From: Defluviitaleaceae bacterium
GTDB lineage: Bacteria; Bacillota; Clostridia; Lachnospirales; WQUN01
Direction of reading: 5' to 3'
NCBI GenBank assembly: GCA_009787785.1
Contig: WQSR01000001.1
Coordinates: 45,662-109,661 of the forward strand
DNA length: 64,000 nucleotides
Shown here piece by piece: positions 33,034 through 40,799 of the stretch. Under the pieces are notes generated by a model that had not been told where the DNA came from, ran no database searches, and was given only the letters and a program-made list of their open reading frames with translations. A program made the position numbers and the translations under genes. How positions within the stretch are numbered: position 1 is the stretch's first letter; each line of letters begins with the position of its first letter.

Positions 33034-33142
33034 CTAATCCTTTTTTGCTTAGCTTGCCCCACGCACAAAGATGTATGCGAATACAAACGTCCGAAATGGA
33101 AATAATGCTAGCAAAATGCAAATCCACAGGAGATGAATCCTC

Positions 33143-33649
33143 ATGCAAAAAGGCAATTATGCACATTCCATAATCAGGCACGATTTCCAATATGCCCACC
33201 GTTTTATGAACTATCACGAAGGCGAAGCCCAGTTTCTTCACGGGCATTCCGGGTATATTGAAATTGAGGTTGGCGGCGAAGTAGACGAGCGCACGGGCTA
33301 TGCGTACCCTTGCAAAGAAGCCCAAAAACTGCTGATTGAAGTTGCCGACAACTTCCACCACGGCACACTGCTACAAGAAGGCGACCCGCTCCTTGAACAT
33401 TTACTGGCGGGCTATGAAGCGGCTGGTATTCGCAACGGCGTACCTGAAATAGATGCTGTCCGCCCCAAAAAGCTCGACCACCCGCTTGTACGGTCATATC
33501 CTGAATGTCGCGTGAGTGTCACGAAGAAAGTTTCCACCTGCGAGAATTTCTGCGAAATGTTCTATGAATTGCTGAAAGATAGGCTAAACATCAAAAAAAT
33601 CACGTTTAGGTCATCTTCTCTTAACGCCGCCACTAGATGTTATGAATAG
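33143..33649 (+). CDS. 6-pyruvoyl-tetrahydropterin synthase/QueD-like protein
   Basis: The 168-residue protein belongs to the PTPS/QueD fold: zinc-binding His residues in HDFQYAHRFMNYHEGEAQFL and HGHSGYIEIEV, and a C-terminal glutamate region (STCENFCEMFYELL). An insertion of ~40 residues relative to short QueD lies in the middle (LEHLLAGYEAAGIRNGV). It may make a pterin or 7-deazaguanine precursor, but no other queuosine gene is present. Confidence 0.82.
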   Translation: MQKGNYAHSIIRHDFQYAHRFMNYHEGEAQFLHGHSGYIEIEVGGEVDERTGYAYPCKEAQKLLIEVADNFHHGTLLQEGDPLLEHLLAGYEAAGIRNGVPEIDAVRPKKLDHPLVRSYPECRVSVTKKVSTCENFCEMFYELLKDRLNIKKITFRSSSLNAATRCYE

Positions 33650-33682
33650 AAGTTAAATCAAACCCATTTAATATTACCTACG

Positions 33683-33713
33683 GCCTGTACTTTTCCCATA
33701 AGTACAGGCTTTT
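33683..33713 (+). terminator. Strong hairpin between cargo and recombination module
   Basis: GCCTGTACTT (33683-33692) and AAGTACAGGC (33700-33709) are perfect ten-base arms, followed by TTTT. It isolates the cargo operon from the TnpW/recombinase unit. Confidence 0.75.
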
Positions 33714-33764
33714 CGCGTATTCTTAGGCTTTTTACAGAATATAAATGCGTAAGAGGTGGTTTAT

Positions 33765-34019
33765 GTGAAGCATACGGACAAGAACGCAACCGACGCGCCT
33801 GTTGTTACTACATATCATGAACAGCAAATCGGCAAGACGCTCTATCGCGTAACCAGTATTTACAAAGGAGAAATTGAGCTTAAAAAAGCGTTGGAGGATT
33901 TGACGGTGCGGAAAATCCTTCGGGCACACACCGGCGAAGCCGGCGAACGTAGCGAGGGCCGCCCGGCCAGCTTTGCGAAGCAAAGCGAGAGGGAAGAAAA
34001 TGAGAAAAACGGAGGATAA
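33765..34019 (+). CDS. TnpW-like transposon-encoded protein
   Basis: GTG 33765 follows AAGAGGTGG; 84 residues. The first 55 residues (TTYHEQQIGKTLYRVTSIYK, then LKKALEDLTVRKILR) match the short TnpW proteins found next to serine recombinases on clostridial transposons (Tn4451 type). The last ~30 residues, starting HTGEAGERSEGRPASFAKQ, come from an inserted repeat element. It may act as a directionality or accessory factor (inference). Confidence 0.7.
   Translation: MKHTDKNATDAPVVTTYHEQQIGKTLYRVTSIYKGEIELKKALEDLTVRKILRAHTGEAGERSEGRPASFAKQSEREENEKNGG
33932..33987 (+). repeat. Palindromic repeat element, copy B
   Basis: A 56-base unit, 48 of 56 identical with 17664-17719, translated in frame within the TnpW-like gene as GEAGERSEGRPASFAKQ. 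GGCCGCCCGGCC and CTTTGCGAAGCAAAG are internal palindromes. Confidence 0.75.
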
Positions 34020-34044
34020 ACTCATGATTACGGAGGTTATGTAA

Positions 34045-35721
34045 ATGGCTAAACAGAAAAAATATCGGGTGGGTGTGTATGTTCGGTTGAGCAAAGAAGA
34101 TTCACGAGCCGGTGAATCGGTATCAATCGAAAACCAAAAACTCATGCTCACGAAGCATGTGAAAGAAATGGGGTGGGAACTGGTCGAGGTGTACCAAGAT
34201 GACGGCTTCAGCGGGACAAACCAGAATCGCCCGGAATTTCAGCGGATGCTGGCGGATGTTACAGCGGGTTATATCAACACGATACTGATAAAAGACCTCA
34301 GCCGTCTTGGACGGAACTATCTGGAAGTCGGCAATCTTGCGGAAGTATTCCTGCCGGAACATAACTGCGAACTCATTTCCCTTAACGAAAAGCTGGACGA
34401 TATGATGGTTTTTCGGAATTGGTTTAATGAACAGCACTCAAAAACAACCAGCATCAAGGTAAAGGCGGGAAAGCGCGCTTCGGCGCAAAATGGGAAATAC
34501 GTGGGAACATATGCGCCATATGGCTTCAAGAAAAGCGCGGAAAACCGCCACAAATTTGTAGTAGACGAAAACACCGCGCCCATCGTTTTGCGCATTTTTG
34601 AAATGCGGGCGCGTGGCATTGGCTTTCGGGCAATCGCGGCAAAGCTGAACGAGGATGGGCTCATTCCGCCGAGAGCGTATTATTATCAAGGCAAAAATGA
34701 GAAAAACTTCACACGTTCGAGCCGTCTTTGGAGCGAAAATACAATCAAATGCATGGTTGCAAACGAGGTCTATATTGGCAATCTTGTTTCCGGCAAAACA
34801 GGCACGGCTTCTTATAAAAATCAACGAAAAGTCAGAAAAGATGCTGATATGTGGATTCGGGTTGAGGGCACACATGAGCCGATTGTACCGACTGCACTGT
34901 GGGATAGGGTTCAGCTTCTTGCACAAAAACGGTACTATGCCAGCCACCGGAAGGGCAACGAACGCAATTTGTTCGTGGGCTTGCTACATTGCAGTGCTTG
35001 TGGCTTTCGGCTTCGCGCTCAAGTGGAACGGCGCACGCGCAAGGATGGAAGCGAAAGCAAGCGGGTTTCTTATATGTGCAGTACCTATGGGCGAAGCGGG
35101 AAAAATGCTTGCACTATTCACGGCATCAGCGAAAAGGCACTTATCCAGCTTGTGGCCGACAATATCCGTGCCTATGTCCGCATGGTGGATTACGATGAAA
35201 AACGCATCATCAAGGCCGTTTTGTCCGAGCAGGGAAAGCTGTCATATCGCGGTTCGTATCAGAATGAACTGAACGGCCACGCAAGGCAGTTGGAAAAACT
35301 CGACACGCTTATCGAAAATCTCTGCGAAGACAAGGCCAAGCGATTGATTCCCGACAGCCTGTATAAACGGCAAATCGTGAAATACGAGCAGGAGCGGTCA
35401 GACCGGGAAGCGGCGATACAGGTACTAGAAAAACGCATTAACAGCCTCCGGCCGCTGTCAAGCAATGCATCTGAGTGGGTAGATTTAATCAAGCGATACA
35501 CAAGGCTGGAAACCCTCGACCATCTCGATTCAGAAACGCTGTTCACGCTTATTGACAAAATCATCGTCCACGAGGCGCAAATTGTTGACGGGAAGCGCGT
35601 CTGCGACATTGAAGTCATTTACAATTATATAGGCAATATCGGCGCACTTAGCCTCGAAGAAAGGCGGGCTGGTCGTTCGCCTGACGGCGAACTGCTCGCC
35701 CATGCAACCGGGGTGCGGTGA
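34045..35721 (+). CDS. Large serine recombinase 1 (TnpX-like)
   Basis: The 558-residue protein has a resolvase catalytic domain with nucleophile Ser16 (VGVYVRLSKEDS), SIENQ, and KDLSRLGRNYLEVG. The recombinase domain (residues ~165-300), a zinc ribbon with CSACGFRLRAQV and a coiled coil (~400-470, RQLEKLDTLIENLCED) follow. ATG 34045 with GGAGG upstream. Its stop overlaps the next recombinase by four bases, so both are made together, as in CcrA/CcrB or paired TnpX systems. It probably excises and integrates this element. Confidence 0.92.
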   Translation: MAKQKKYRVGVYVRLSKEDSRAGESVSIENQKLMLTKHVKEMGWELVEVYQDDGFSGTNQNRPEFQRMLADVTAGYINTILIKDLSRLGRNYLEVGNLAEVFLPEHNCELISLNEKLDDMMVFRNWFNEQHSKTTSIKVKAGKRASAQNGKYVGTYAPYGFKKSAENRHKFVVDENTAPIVLRIFEMRARGIGFRAIAAKLNEDGLIPPRAYYYQGKNEKNFTRSSRLWSENTIKCMVANEVYIGNLVSGKTGTASYKNQRKVRKDADMWIRVEGTHEPIVPTALWDRVQLLAQKRYYASHRKGNERNLFVGLLHCSACGFRLRAQVERRTRKDGSESKRVSYMCSTYGRSGKNACTIHGISEKALIQLVADNIRAYVRMVDYDEKRIIKAVLSEQGKLSYRGSYQNELNGHARQLEKLDTLIENLCEDKAKRLIPDSLYKRQIVKYEQERSDREAAIQVLEKRINSLRPLSSNASEWVDLIKRYTRLETLDHLDSETLFTLIDKIIVHEAQIVDGKRVCDIEVIYNYIGNIGALSLEERRAGRSPDGELLAHATGVR

Positions 35722-37433
35722 TGCGGATTTACAACGTAGGGATTTATGCCCGTCTTTCGCAGGAAAACAAGAACAAGGCGAATGTCAACCCTTCGGGTTG
35801 CCCGCCCATCTTGGCGGCACCAGACGAGGACTCGGTAAGCATTGAGAACCAAATTTTTATGCTGACCCAATTTATCAACATGATGCCCGGTTGGATTGAA
35901 ACCCGCACCTACATTGACGATGGCGCAAGTGGCAGTAATTTCCAACGGCAGGGATTTATTGACATGATGGAGGATGTGCGAAGCGGAGTAATTAATCTCG
36001 TCTTGGTAAAAGACCTTTCGCGCTTTGGAAGAAATTACCTTGAGGCAGGGCGTTATCTGGAAGAAGAACTTCCCGCCCTGGGTTGCCGTTTTGTGGCAAT
36101 TTCGGACAACATCGACACAGAAACGGGCGAGACGGATATTATGACCTTTCTCAACGCCATTAACGACTATTTCGTGCGAAACACAAGCGACCGCATCAAG
36201 TCCGTGATGTTAGCCAAAGCGAAGGATGGGCAGAAACTGAGCGGGGCTGTGCCATATGGCTATGACCGCAATCCCAATGCGCGAACCCGGCTGATTGTTG
36301 ACGAATACGCCGCCGCAGTAGTAAGGAAGGTTTTTGCTCTGCGCGTGGAGGGCATGGGATACAACGCCATCGCTGGGGTGCTGAACAAAGAAGGCATCAC
36401 GCCACCGCGCCGATATTACTTCCAGCGGCGGGAGCGGTCCTCGCTTCGCTCGCCGGCTTCGCTGGGGTGCGCATGGACAAACCGAACTATAAAGCTGATG
36501 CTGTGCAACGAGATTTACCTCGGCCACACCGTTTCCATGAAGCGCGGCACACGCTCTTACCGCGACAGCCGAGCCTATTACCGTGACGAAAGCGAGTGGG
36601 TACGGGTGGAAAATACGCATCCACCCCTCGTGGACATTGTAACATGGAACAAGGTGCAACGCTTGAATAAAGTGGCGAAGGAAACATCCGCAAACCATCA
36701 AGAGTCGCAACAGAGTCTGTTTTCCGGGTTACTCATCTGCCTGGGTTGCAATTCCAAAATGGGTTACACCAAGCGAATGGAAACCAAAAAAGACGGCAGG
36801 ATTGTGGACTTCGGCGCATACGTTTGCCAGACTTATATGCGAAGCGGATGCGTGGTGTGTTCTTCTCACCGGATTAACGAGCGGTCGCTGAAGGCTTTGG
36901 TGATTTCCAATGTCCGGGAGGCGGCAAGCAAAGTCACCTGTGACGAGGCGGCGATGTATGAATCCTTACAACGCATTTTGCTGGGTGAGCGAAAGGCGAA
37001 AAAAGCGGAGATGGCAAAGGAAAAACGGCGGCTGGAACAACAGCTTTATGGCTTCGACAATCGAATAGCAAAGCTATACGATGCACGCGCCGAGGGTCTG
37101 CTTGCACCGGAAGATTTCTACACATATATCAGTGAAATTGAAATGCAACGCGAGGCAATGGAAAAGCGGCTCTCCTCCATGGGGGAATTGCTCCGCGAGG
37201 TCGAAGCGAATGTCAACGACATAAGCAAATGGATTTCCCTCATCAAGGATAAATCCGCGACGGATGAAGTCGATAGGGATTTGCTGGAAAGTCTAATTGA
37301 CCGGATTGAAATTGGAGGGAGGGAAGCGTCGGACGGCGTGCCGTCACAAATAGTACGCATTTTTTACAAATATTTACCCTCCCACAAAATGGCTTTATAC
37401 GGAATGGTACCGTGTACGTGGACACAGCTTTGA
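35718..37433 (+). CDS. Large serine recombinase 2, reading through attR
   Basis: This 571-residue recombinase has Ser13 (VGIYARLSQEN), VSIENQIFMLTQF, KDLSRFGRNYLEAG, a zinc ribbon (CLGCNSKMGYTK) and a coiled-coil C-terminal part. Two inserted peptides are visible relative to recombinase 1: NPSGCPPILAA before SIENQ, and RSSLRSPASLG from a repeat copy. The gene crosses the right junction at 37400; its last ten residues (GMVPCTWTQL) are coded by host DNA. In a circular excised element the frame would end instead with 19 residues, KQPPVGKGTSQPVVDKLPA. Confidence 0.92.
   Translation: MMRIYNVGIYARLSQENKNKANVNPSGCPPILAAPDEDSVSIENQIFMLTQFINMMPGWIETRTYIDDGASGSNFQRQGFIDMMEDVRSGVINLVLVKDLSRFGRNYLEAGRYLEEELPALGCRFVAISDNIDTETGETDIMTFLNAINDYFVRNTSDRIKSVMLAKAKDGQKLSGAVPYGYDRNPNARTRLIVDEYAAAVVRKVFALRVEGMGYNAIAGVLNKEGITPPRRYYFQRRERSSLRSPASLGCAWTNRTIKLMLCNEIYLGHTVSMKRGTRSYRDSRAYYRDESEWVRVENTHPPLVDIVTWNKVQRLNKVAKETSANHQESQQSLFSGLLICLGCNSKMGYTKRMETKKDGRIVDFGAYVCQTYMRSGCVVCSSHRINERSLKALVISNVREAASKVTCDEAAMYESLQRILLGERKAKKAEMAKEKRRLEQQLYGFDNRIAKLYDARAEGLLAPEDFYTYISEIEMQREAMEKRLSSMGELLREVEANVNDISKWISLIKDKSATDEVDRDLLESLIDRIEIGGREASDGVPSQIVRIFYKYLPSHKMALYGMVPCTWTQL
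36439..36465 (-). repeat. Partial inverted copy C of the palindromic repeat
   Basis: The + strand sequence CTCGCTTCGCTCGCCGGCTT lies here; its reverse complement matches the first ~26 bases of copy B at 23 positions. It is in frame in recombinase 2 (RSSLRSPASLG). Confidence 0.6.
37391..37406 (+). other. attR: right junction of the intervening element
   Basis: GGCTTTATAC (37391-37400) is the partner of GGATTTTTAC at 11563-11572. Host coding sequence resumes with ACG GAA TGG TAC (T-E-W-Y) from 37399, in the phase needed to follow ...AAT CGG ATT TTT of the left half. Confidence 0.7.
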
Positions 37434-39189
37434 TATTACAAATTCCACCCAGTTTGACCAGATGTTCGTGGAGGGTGGGCAAATTTTCCGCACGATAGAT
37501 GAGATGGTGGATAGGATTTTCAACCGTTTTATACGGCGGCAGGGGCATCTTGAGCCGTTTTTTGCGGAGTATTGTGATGGCAGGCGGGTGACATGCCCGG
37601 GGCTGTGGCAATGGGGCACTGTGACGTTGGCCCAGCAGGGGCGCAATGCCTTGGAGATTTTGCGGCATTTTTATCCCAACGATGTACAAATTGTGGAGAC
37701 GGATAATATCGGCGGGGTGCGGGAGTCCTTCCCCGGTTATGCCTTGCGGCCGGGTATGAGCGGGCCGCCGGTGCGCACGATTCAGAATTGGCTGAACCGG
37801 ATTCGGGTCAATTTCCCGATTATCCCGCCCATTACCAATGTGAGCGGTGTGTTTGGCCCCCAAACGGAAGCGGCGGTGCGGGCGTTTCAGAGTATCCGCG
37901 AGCTGGGGATGATGACGCCCAACGGCATCGTGGATAGGAATACCTGGCACCGGTTGAGCTTTACGCTGTCGGCGGTGATGCGGCTGGGCGAGCTGACCAG
38001 CGAGGGCATTATCCAAGGCATTGGCCGTACGCCGCCTACGGATATTATCCGCGAGGGCGCACGGGGCCGGTTGGTGGCGCAGGCGCAATATATTATGAAT
38101 TTCATCGCCCAGTTTTACCCCGCTGTGCCTATGGTGGTGCAAAATTCCGCTTATACCCGGGATTTCGCCAACGCGGTGCGGGAGTTTCAACGCGCCTTTG
38201 GGTTGAATCCCGACGGCGTCATCGGCCCCATTACCTGGCGGACGCTCTACAACGTATACTGGCGCATACGCGATACGGTGGACATTCCCGGTGAAGATGG
38301 CTCCGTTCCACCCCTTCCGCCGGTAACGCCGCCCCCCGCTGGCGTCCCCCCCTTCCCCGGACAGCTTATCCGCGTCGGTTCCCGGGGCGCAGACGTGGAA
38401 CGTATCCAGCGTTGCCTGAACACCGTAGGCCAATGGCATCCCACCATTCCACGCTTAAATGTGGACGGCATCTTCGGCCCCCTGACCCAGGCCAGCGTCA
38501 TGGCCTTCCAGCGGGTGGCGGGGCTGAATCCCGACGGCATCGTGGGCCCGTTGACCTGGGGTGCCCTCATGCCCGAATGCTATGCCCGTAATATACCGGA
38601 CTTTCCTGGCTTCCTGATTCGCATGGGTGTGCGGGGCGAAGGGGTACGGCAGGTACAAACCTGCTTGAATCAAGTAAATAACGCGGGATTGGCCACCGAC
38701 GGCATCTTCGGCCCCCTGACCCAGGCGGCGGTGATTAACTACCAGCGGGCGAATGGTCTTGTGCCGGACGGCATCGTGGGGCCCATTACCTGGGAGCATC
38801 TAATGCGGCGATGCGGCACGCCGGGCAGTATTTCTGCGCGGGGAGTCGCACCGGAGGAAATACCCGAAATGCCAGTCATGCCACCTTCCGACGGCATGGG
38901 CTGGGATAATAACCCACCGGACATGGCCCTACCGGAGATACCCGGTGACATTTGCACCTGCCCCGCCGAAGAACCATGGACACCACCCGAACCGCCCGAG
39001 CCGCCCGAGCAATGTATGCCGGATTTGCCACCGCCACCGCCGCCGCCAATGATGCCATCGCCACCCATGCCGCCGCAGATACCGCCGATACCGCCACCCG
39101 GACTCAATCTTGACAATATCAACCTCCCGGATATCGACATTGATGAGTTGCTCAAGCTGTATCTGTTGAAAAAATTGCACATGCGGTAA
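37399..39189 (+). CDS. SpoIID-like/peptidoglycan-binding spore protein, C-terminal part
   Basis: No start codon is used here; the frame continues the gene at 10962 after removal of the element, giving 799 residues in total. The SpoIID-type core ends with GLWQWGTVTLAQQG and ALEILRHFYPNDVQI (compare GMSQWGA and ILxHYYxG of SpoIID). Four peptidoglycan-binding repeats follow (for example VDGIFGPLTQASVMAFQRVA), then a proline-rich segment (PEPPEPPEQCMPDLPPPPPP) and a basic end. While the element is in place a short protein could start at 37462, but it would lack the catalytic half. A 29-base direct repeat (38464, 38698) lies in repeats 3 and 4. Confidence 0.85.
   Translation, partial: TEWYRVRGHSFDITNSTQFDQMFVEGGQIFRTIDEMVDRIFNRFIRRQGHLEPFFAEYCDGRRVTCPGLWQWGTVTLAQQGRNALEILRHFYPNDVQIVETDNIGGVRESFPGYALRPGMSGPPVRTIQNWLNRIRVNFPIIPPITNVSGVFGPQTEAAVRAFQSIRELGMMTPNGIVDRNTWHRLSFTLSAVMRLGELTSEGIIQGIGRTPPTDIIREGARGRLVAQAQYIMNFIAQFYPAVPMVVQNSAYTRDFANAVREFQRAFGLNPDGVIGPITWRTLYNVYWRIRDTVDIPGEDGSVPPLPPVTPPPAGVPPFPGQLIRVGSRGADVERIQRCLNTVGQWHPTIPRLNVDGIFGPLTQASVMAFQRVAGLNPDGIVGPLTWGALMPECYARNIPDFPGFLIRMGVRGEGVRQVQTCLNQVNNAGLATDGIFGPLTQAAVINYQRANGLVPDGIVGPITWEHLMRRCGTPGSISARGVAPEEIPEMPVMPPSDGMGWDNNPPDMALPEIPGDICTCPAEEPWTPPEPPEPPEQCMPDLPPPPPPPMMPSPPMPPQIPPIPPPGLNLDNINLPDIDIDELLKLYLLKKLHMR
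38464..38726 (+). repeat. 29-base direct repeat within PG-binding repeats 3 and 4
   Basis: The same 29 bases, beginning GACGGCATCTTCGGCCCCCT, occur at 38464-38492 and 38698-38726 and encode DGIFGPLTQA. Identity at DNA level suggests recent duplication or gene conversion between repeats. Confidence 0.8.
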
Positions 39190-39212
39190 ACAATAGTATA
39201 AACAAAAAAGCG

Positions 39213-39245
39213 AGGGGCTGTTTTCAAAAACGGCCCCTTTTTCAT
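39213..39245 (+). terminator. Terminator of the SpoIID-like gene
   Basis: GGGGCTGTTTT pairs with AAAACGGCCCC (one G-T pair) and is followed by TTTTT. It lies 25 bases after the stop codon. The following 170 bases up to tldD hold no further gene. Confidence 0.8.
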
Positions 39246-39414
39246 GCAAGCCATGTTTCATTCGGCTATACATCACGTATTCCAAGCGATATACTAATAC
39301 TACGCTCCGGTCAGCTCCGCAGAAATATTCGAGTGGCATTCGAGTAGCAGGAAGGAACCGCTGGACGCATTATGTTACGGTTGAGAAATTTATAAATATA
39401 AATGGAGGGATTAC

Positions 39415-40797
39415 ATGCTACAGGATTACCTATCCACCCGGAGGGGCGATTTCAAGGATTACACCGAGCTGCGCGCCCAGGTGAACACAATCCAGCGGGT
39501 GACGCTGTTGTCGGGGAATATGACCGCCAACAGCCAGGAGGAAACGGGCGGCGTATGTGCGCGGGTGTATCGCGGCGGCACCTATGGCTTTGCTTCGGCG
39601 GCGGCGTATAGCGCGGACAGCGTGGCCAATGTGCTGAAAGCGGCCGGCGACAACGCGGCCTTTATGGACACCCATGTGAAGAAGGGGATGCCGCCCCTGC
39701 CCCGCATAACGGGGGAAAAGGCAGGGCTGCGCAAGTTCCCCGGCGAGGCGGTAAATCAGTCCTTGCTTATCGACTTCGCCAAGGAGCTGGACGCGCTGAT
39801 TGTGGAAAAATGCAAGCATCTTTCCAGCCGCACGGTGATTTCGAATGTGCTGAACATGGAAAAATTGCTGGTGGTATCGGAGGGCGCGGACAGCCATTTC
39901 TATCAGCCGCGGGCCATGGTGTATGTGTTTATGACCGCCGAAACCCCCGACGGCGACCAGGTAGAATTGTTAAGGCCCATGGGCGGCTTCGGCCATTTCG
40001 ACGAGTATTTTACCGACCCGACGCTGTACCTGGAGGAAATCAACACCCTGTACGAGCAATTGATGGCCAAGCGGGAGGGTATTTTTGCCGACGCGGGTAT
40101 GCACAAGTGCATTTTGCATCCCGATTTGGCCGGGATGCTGGCCCATGAAGCCATCGGCCATACCGTGGAGGCGGACCTTGTGCTGGGCGGCTCCGTAGCC
40201 GGGCCCAATTTGAACAAGCCCGTGGCCAGCGAGCTGGTCAATATGGTGGACTTCGCCCACACGGCCTTTGACAAGCCCGCGCCGTTGCCCGTGTATGTGG
40301 ACGACGAGGGCGTGCCCGCCGAAGACGTGAACCTCATCGAGAAGGGCATTTTGAAATCCTTCATGCACAACCGGGAATCGGCGCGGCATTTCGGCGTGAA
40401 GCCCCAGGGGAACGCCCGGGCCTTCGCTTTCAACGACGAGCCGCTGATACGGATGCGCAATACCTTCATCCTGCCGGGCAAGGACAAGCTGGCCGATATG
40501 ATTGCCAGCGTGGACAATGGATATTACCTGGTTAAAACCGGCAGCGGTCAAGCCGATGCCACCGGCGAGTTTATGTTCAGTGTGGATTTGAGCTACGAAA
40601 TCAAGGGCGGCAAGCTGGGCAAGGCCATCCGCGAGACTACCATGTCCGGCGTGGCCTTCGATTTGCTCAAAACCGTAGATATGCTAAGCGACGATATCGC
40701 TTGGGACGTAGCCGGATTCTGCGGGAAAAAACAACTCATGACCGTAAGTGCCGGCGGCCCCGCACTGCGTTGTGACGTGAATTTGGGAGGGAGATAG
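39415..40797 (+). CDS. tldD: TldD metalloprotease
   Basis: The 460-residue protein has the TldD zinc motif in LAGMLAHEAIGHTVEADLVL (HExxxH) and the conserved YLVKTGSGQADATGEFMFSV near the C-terminus. TldD is the catalytic partner of the TldD/TldE heterodimeric protease, known for trimming unfolded peptides (microcin B17 maturation and CcdA turnover in E. coli). AATGGAGGG lies upstream. tldE begins two bases after its stop. Confidence 0.95.
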   Translation: MLQDYLSTRRGDFKDYTELRAQVNTIQRVTLLSGNMTANSQEETGGVCARVYRGGTYGFASAAAYSADSVANVLKAAGDNAAFMDTHVKKGMPPLPRITGEKAGLRKFPGEAVNQSLLIDFAKELDALIVEKCKHLSSRTVISNVLNMEKLLVVSEGADSHFYQPRAMVYVFMTAETPDGDQVELLRPMGGFGHFDEYFTDPTLYLEEINTLYEQLMAKREGIFADAGMHKCILHPDLAGMLAHEAIGHTVEADLVLGGSVAGPNLNKPVASELVNMVDFAHTAFDKPAPLPVYVDDEGVPAEDVNLIEKGILKSFMHNRESARHFGVKPQGNARAFAFNDEPLIRMRNTFILPGKDKLADMIASVDNGYYLVKTGSGQADATGEFMFSVDLSYEIKGGKLGKAIRETTMSGVAFDLLKTVDMLSDDIAWDVAGFCGKKQLMTVSAGGPALRCDVNLGGR

Positions 40798-40799
40798 CC

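Larger units (their letters stand above)
11571..37398. mobile_element. 25.8-kb serine-recombinase element inserted in the SpoIID-like gene
   Basis: The element separates two halves of one gene, and deletion of 25,828 bp between the two TAC cores recreates an in-frame 799-codon gene. Its right end carries a TnpW-like gene and two large serine recombinases, the last one running across the junction. The interior holds ~45 small genes, nearly all on the + strand with overlaps, and no recognisable phage structural, conjugation or replication genes. It is therefore not a typical prophage or ICE. The organisation resembles developmentally excised elements in sporulation genes. Boundaries are accurate to a few bases. 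Confidence 0.85.

Noticed and set aside
11571..37398. Prophage or integrative conjugative element
   Set aside because: No terminase, capsid, tail, relaxase, coupling protein or mating-channel gene was seen; only serine recombinases and small cargo genes.
11571..37398. Integron-type cassette array
   Set aside because: The one-way gene order is similar, but no tyrosine integron integrase and no regular attC-like hairpins between the genes were found.
37243..38439. A 398-codon minus-strand frame across the right junction of the element
   Set aside because: It is antisense to recombinase 2 and the SpoIID-like gene, both supported by clear domains; no ribosome binding site.
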